This document shows, piece by piece, positions 45,661 to 64,000 of a DNA stretch of 64,000 nucleotides. Numbering within the stretch: the first letter of the stretch is position 1; each line of letters begins with the position of its first letter. The notes under the pieces were generated by a model, which was given only the letters and a program-made list of their open reading frames with translations, was not told where the DNA came from and ran no database searches. A program made the position numbers and the translations under genes. This DNA comes from Amyelois transitella (Eukaryota > Arthropoda > Insecta > Lepidoptera > Pyralidae), in NCBI RefSeq assembly GCF_032362555.1, contig NC_083519.1:699501-763500 (forward strand). Reading direction: 5' to 3'.

Positions 45661-45961
45661 TAATTTTTTTCAGTCGGGTAAAACTCCACGATGGATTTGT
45701 CACCACCAAAGCCGAAACAAAAATGTACAGATTTAAAAACATTAAATAAATGAAAAACCTTAAACTGCAGGAAGATGATGTTACAGCTTTGTTATGATGA
45801 AACAAAAAATGTCATCGTCATGTGTGACTGTCACTTGATTGACAGTGACAGTGTCAGTCGGCCAACAAATCATAACCACAACACAACAAAACAAGAGTTG
45901 CGTTGGGTTGGGATTAATTGAAAAGTGATTTAATTTTGTTAGCAGTACCTATCAAAGCAAG

Positions 45962-46783
45962 ATGTTGACCTTATGGAATTTATTTGAGGCTTCACTACTA
46001 TGCCTCAATGCTGTCTGTGTGTTACACGAAGAGAGATTCATGCAAAAAAGTGGGTAAACACTTTTCATGAAAAAAAAAATCTTTTCCATTGCTAATTTAT
46101 CTCTATGTTGATATCTCCAAAATAAGCCCATTACCATGCCTTGCCTTAAATCAAATATTTAATAACATTTTGACATATCATATTTACAGTGGGATGGGGC
46201 GCCAATAGCCCAAATCAAGGGTTTGAGGATCAGTCATCTGTGAAGTTCCAAATATTAAACTTAGTTAGATCAATTAGGACCGTGACCAGAAGTAAGTATC
46301 TATCTTTAATATAAAAGAATATAAATCTACTGTATGTTAGTTATGGGTTCCAATGGGAAATATTTGCTTGGTTGCTGTGATAAATTTTAAGAACATATGG
46401 GGATATCCAATCTAGTTATTTTAGTATTAGTAATATTAGTAAATTATAACCAAATTTAAGTTTAAGTTCAATACCTAAATAGCCTTGATTTAATTCCTAC
46501 CTGTATGGGACTAAAGGTCAAGCAAATACAGTCTTGGAATATCACTAGATATTATAAAGTGAGATCCCCCTATTTTGTCTGTATCTATACGCTAATTTCA
46601 GAAAGTTGTGAACAGATTTTATCCCTGTTTTAAATGTTGTCTTTCCAACATTAGGTTTGTGAGAAAGTTTTATACCTATAAATGTCTGTTCTTTCCTAAA
46701 TGTTAAATGGGAGTTTATTTGTTTCAGTTCCTCTCATTATCCTCAACATATTAACAATAATTTTTAAATTATTGTTAGGATGA
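45962..46783 (+). CDS. Ier3ip1: IER3IP1-like small ER/Golgi membrane protein, complete
   Basis: Three small exons join in frame to 81 residues: 45962-46049, 46190-46291 and 46728-46783 (stop TGA 46781). The human protein has 82. Exon 1 gives MLTLWNLFEASLLCLNAVCV and LHEERF, a first hydrophobic segment and the conserved HEERF motif. Exon 2 gives WGANSPNQGF and LNLVRSIRTVTR, matching the family's Gly-rich loop and NL(I/V)RS(I/V)RTV motif. Exon 3 gives IPLIILNILTIIFKLLLG, the C-terminal membrane helix. The first donor must be A|GTGGGT; the nearby GTAAAC would break the frame. IER3IP1 is a short two-helix protein of the secretory pathway (the yeast relative is Yos1), acting in ER-Golgi transport. 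A poly(A) signal AATAAA lies at about 46906. The gene is upstream of ZFR on the same strand. Confidence 0.93.
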
Positions 46784-46988
46784 AGGAACAAACGTAGAGC
46801 AATACATTCAGCAAAAGGCAATAGAAGTTCCAAATACATGTTATACATACATATATGTATGTGTCACTGTCAATATCTTCTAGCTATATATGTAAGGCAT
46901 TTGTAAATAAACATTTTGTAATACAATTTGAGGTTTTATTTTAATCTATCTAAATAAATAGAAAATTATATTAAGGCCTACCTGTCAC

Positions 46989-47218
46989 ATTCAAATTCAA
47001 AATTTTTATTGATTATTATGGGACATTTCAAACATCACTTAATAATTGTCAAATCTTTTGGTTTTTGGTAACATTGGTTGATGTCTAATAAATTACTTTA
47101 AATTAAGTTTACTGCCGCTTTCAAAGCACTGCAGCATTTACTTCAATAATGTCAACTTTACAAGTACCCAAACTTTAAATTAGAATAGAAATGTGGAGGA
47201 GGGAATACATTGTTATGA
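46989..47218 (-). repeat. SINE-C copy between IER3IP1 and ZFR
   Basis: Tail ATTCAAATTCAAAATTTTTA at left, body TTGATGTCTAATAAATTACT, AATGTCAACTTTACAAGTAC and GTGGAGGAGGGAATACATTG. A deletion removes the GAAGAAGCGGTAACAAAC part. Confidence 0.75.
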
Positions 47219-47219
47219 T

Positions 47220-47835
47220 TAATGCAAATAATAAAATAATATAATTTCAACTAAAATAAAATGTATAATAGAATGTCAAATAAATTGATGGACAGAGTGT
47301 ATTCATCTTCCTAGCATCCCGGCGTTAGCTCTCCCAGGGGTGCGATTTATAAGGGATTCTGGACATGATGTGATTAAATATATTTGAGACTTTATGTTGT
47401 AATATAAAATATAAATGATCACATGTTTATTCCTACGGGGTAGGCAGAGCTAAAGCTAAAGGCTAAAAGGGTCTTTGAGAAACCATGGCTTCCTCCATGT
47501 AATGAGATTTTACTTTAAATGAAGGATTATTCTTATAAATACTAAAATCCACTTGAAAAGAAGCAAACAAACCTAGTATTCAGCGACAGCGCTGAATTAA
47601 ACATTAAATACATAAGTACATGTTAGTAATAAAGTGAATAGAAATACGAGAAATGAACGCATCTATCTACAACTCTTACTTCGTACTTCTTTTTCTTGAA
47701 GTCTTGAACGCATCCTTAGTTCACTTCCTTGTTTTGACATTTGTCTATGACATTGTCGCCATCTTTCAAGCATAGAGAAAAAGGCCGGCCTTTTCCGCCC
47801 GAAGCGTCTGTTGTTTCAACGCGGAAAATTGGTAA
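47220..47835. promoter_or_regulatory. 5' flank and 5' UTR of ZFR
   Basis: No coding exon. A pyrimidine-rich stretch (47675-47700) and CpG-bearing GCCGGCCTTTTCCGCCCGAA (47783-47803) precede the start codon. The transcription start was not resolved. A possible SINE-A scrap is at 47427-47470 (TACGGGGTAGGCAGAGCTAA). Confidence 0.35.
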
Positions 47836-62709
<14,874 letters not shown>

Positions 62710-64000
62710 GTACATCGCCAGATTACGCGGTGCGCGCTCCCCGCACGTGCGACCAGCTTCTGCTTTCACGGACATTGATTCATATTCTATTCTCTGATGC
62801 CAAGATGAAGTTAACTGGCTCAGTCCTCTAGAGAAATGGTTTATAAGACAAGCACCGCTACGGATGTGTGTGAAGCGAGGCTGTGTGGTTCCGCCGACAG
62901 GCGGGCGCACGGCTCGCCTAAACGCTTCTGCGGTGACGCAATCTGATCAAATGCTCGCATGTCTCATTCGAATCGCACTGTACTGTTAAACATTAATCAT
63001 GTCTTATTTGCTCTTTGAAACGTTCATAATGCTGCTTAAGATCAGAAATATCTTTGAAGCTTGTTTGTGATTTCAACAGGTCAATTTAGCGACAATTGTA
63101 AATTTTTAGTTTATTCCACATTTTTGTGTCCTGAAAATTGTGATCAAATTCTATACAGATTTCATTTTTAACAATTTTATATTTACAAGCTAGTAAAAGA
63201 GTACACTGCTAACAAGTACATTACATACGCAAATCCAAAATTTTTATTCATTTAATCTTCCTCCTGGCTTTAGTCTTTAGAGGATGCACCACTTTGAAGT
63301 GGAGCCCGAGTGGAGAAATCTTGATGATGTTGATCTGGTGATCCCTGGTGATTTCATCACGTGAATCCAAGGGAAAATTAGTAAAGATTTGAATGTGTTT
63401 TTTTTTATTGATGGAAGGAATTTATCTTGCAGTAACAGTACCCTTGGAGGATTTAGCTGTTTCAAATAGGATGTAGGTAACAGATGCATTACGTGTTTCA
63501 AATAGCAAATAACTCGGGATTATGCACTTCAGAATAAAGATGAAATTGTCTTCAACACAGTTGACTGATTTGTTTTTCAAAATGCTCTGATTATTATTTA
63601 TAATAATTAAAAATGCCACCGAAACATACATTAATAAAATCTATATCAATACCAAATAAATAAGGATATAGGAACTATAATTTTCTAACAAATCGAAATA
63701 ATAGTTGAAGCGGTTTTGTAATATTGTGCAGTGCAATAATAACGCTGACCGGCCAGCGCAGTCCGATTCGAGTCGAACTCTTAATTCACTTGGAGAGGGG
63801 AGCGCGTACTTATTACTTAGTCACATGTTTGTTTTTTTATTTTATTTTCACACTCAATCTAACGTAGCCTCTCAAGTTGTCATAAATAGTCCCGCTCCCA
63901 TGAACATGTGGCTACAAGTGCTTCCCTAAAAGAAGCTGCGTTTCCCGCACTTTGTATGCCGTAAATGGGAGGAGGTGGAAACGCAGTTTGAGACTGTTTC
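62710..64000. other. ZFR intron 16 to window end
   Basis: The next DZF exon is not present. The stretch holds repeat phrases ACTTTGAAGTGGAGCCCGAG (63289) and TGGTGATTTCATCACGTGAA (63345), plus AT-rich sequence. The donor TTCCAG|GTACAT at 62709 matches a conserved DZF exon border. Confidence 0.4.

Larger units (their letters stand above)
43851..45961. promoter_or_regulatory. Divergent intergenic region between SNAPC3 and IER3IP1
   Basis: About 2.1 kb separates the two start codons, of which 44506-45008 is an RTE insertion. TGACAG/CTGTCA motifs are frequent next to both genes (44120-44155 and 45825-45860). Beside IER3IP1, ACTGTCACT and AGTGACAGT form a 9-bp inverted repeat at about 45827-45853, and GTGTCAGTCGGCC offers an arthropod-type initiator. 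A CpG-richer patch lies at 45270-45330 and 45410-45470. No TATA box is obvious. Confidence 0.4.

Overview
The window looks like nuclear DNA of a moth or butterfly. The genes are intron-rich with GT-AG introns. GC-rich exons sit in AT-rich introns, interspersed repeats with (ATGT)n or (GAATTTT)n tails are very dense, and the encoded proteins resemble insect proteins. No bacterial operon, rRNA gene, functional tRNA gene or CRISPR array is visible.

Four cellular genes can be assembled exon by exon. (1) On the minus strand at the left edge (7021 down to 2761, continuing off the window) lie the N-terminal exons of a fibrillin-like secreted matrix protein. (2) On the minus strand, 43850-39459, is a complete six-exon SNAPC3 (SNAP50) gene, a subunit of the snRNA-promoter-binding complex. 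(3) On the plus strand, 45962-46783, is a complete three-exon IER3IP1-like small ER/Golgi membrane protein of 81 residues. (4) On the plus strand, from 47836 to beyond the right edge, are 16 exons of the ZFR/Zn72D zinc-finger RNA-binding protein, covering three zinc fingers and the first part of the DZF domain. SNAPC3 and IER3IP1 are divergent, and IER3IP1 and ZFR are tandem, so the right third of the window is a block of conserved housekeeping genes. A few further exon-like pieces near 9.8-10.8 kb, 13.3 kb, 23.6 kb and 54.1 kb are reported with low confidence.

Most of 7-39 kb is gene-poor and built from mobile elements. The commonest is a ~255-bp SINE-like repeat, here called SINE-A, with more than 30 full or partial copies. 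It starts GTGCCGTGTGG, ends in (ATGT)n, and several copies have 11-13 bp target-site duplications. Its 3' end resembles that of a co-resident RTE-like LINE (10 fragments), and one fragment joins RTE body to a SINE-A tail, which suggests a SINE/LINE partnership. Other families are a tRNA-derived SINE (SINE-B), a second repeat with a conserved core and a LINE-like tail (SINE-C), another tRNA-derived SINE (SINE-D), several LINE 3' ends (one with 300 open codons), a large fold-back element interrupted by that LINE, and two inverted-repeat MITEs.

The best candidates for a second look are the SINE-A/RTE tail sharing and chimera, the fold-back element with an internal duplication, the possible SUMO-site cassette in ZFR, and transposons lying next to or within ZFR and fibrillin-like introns.
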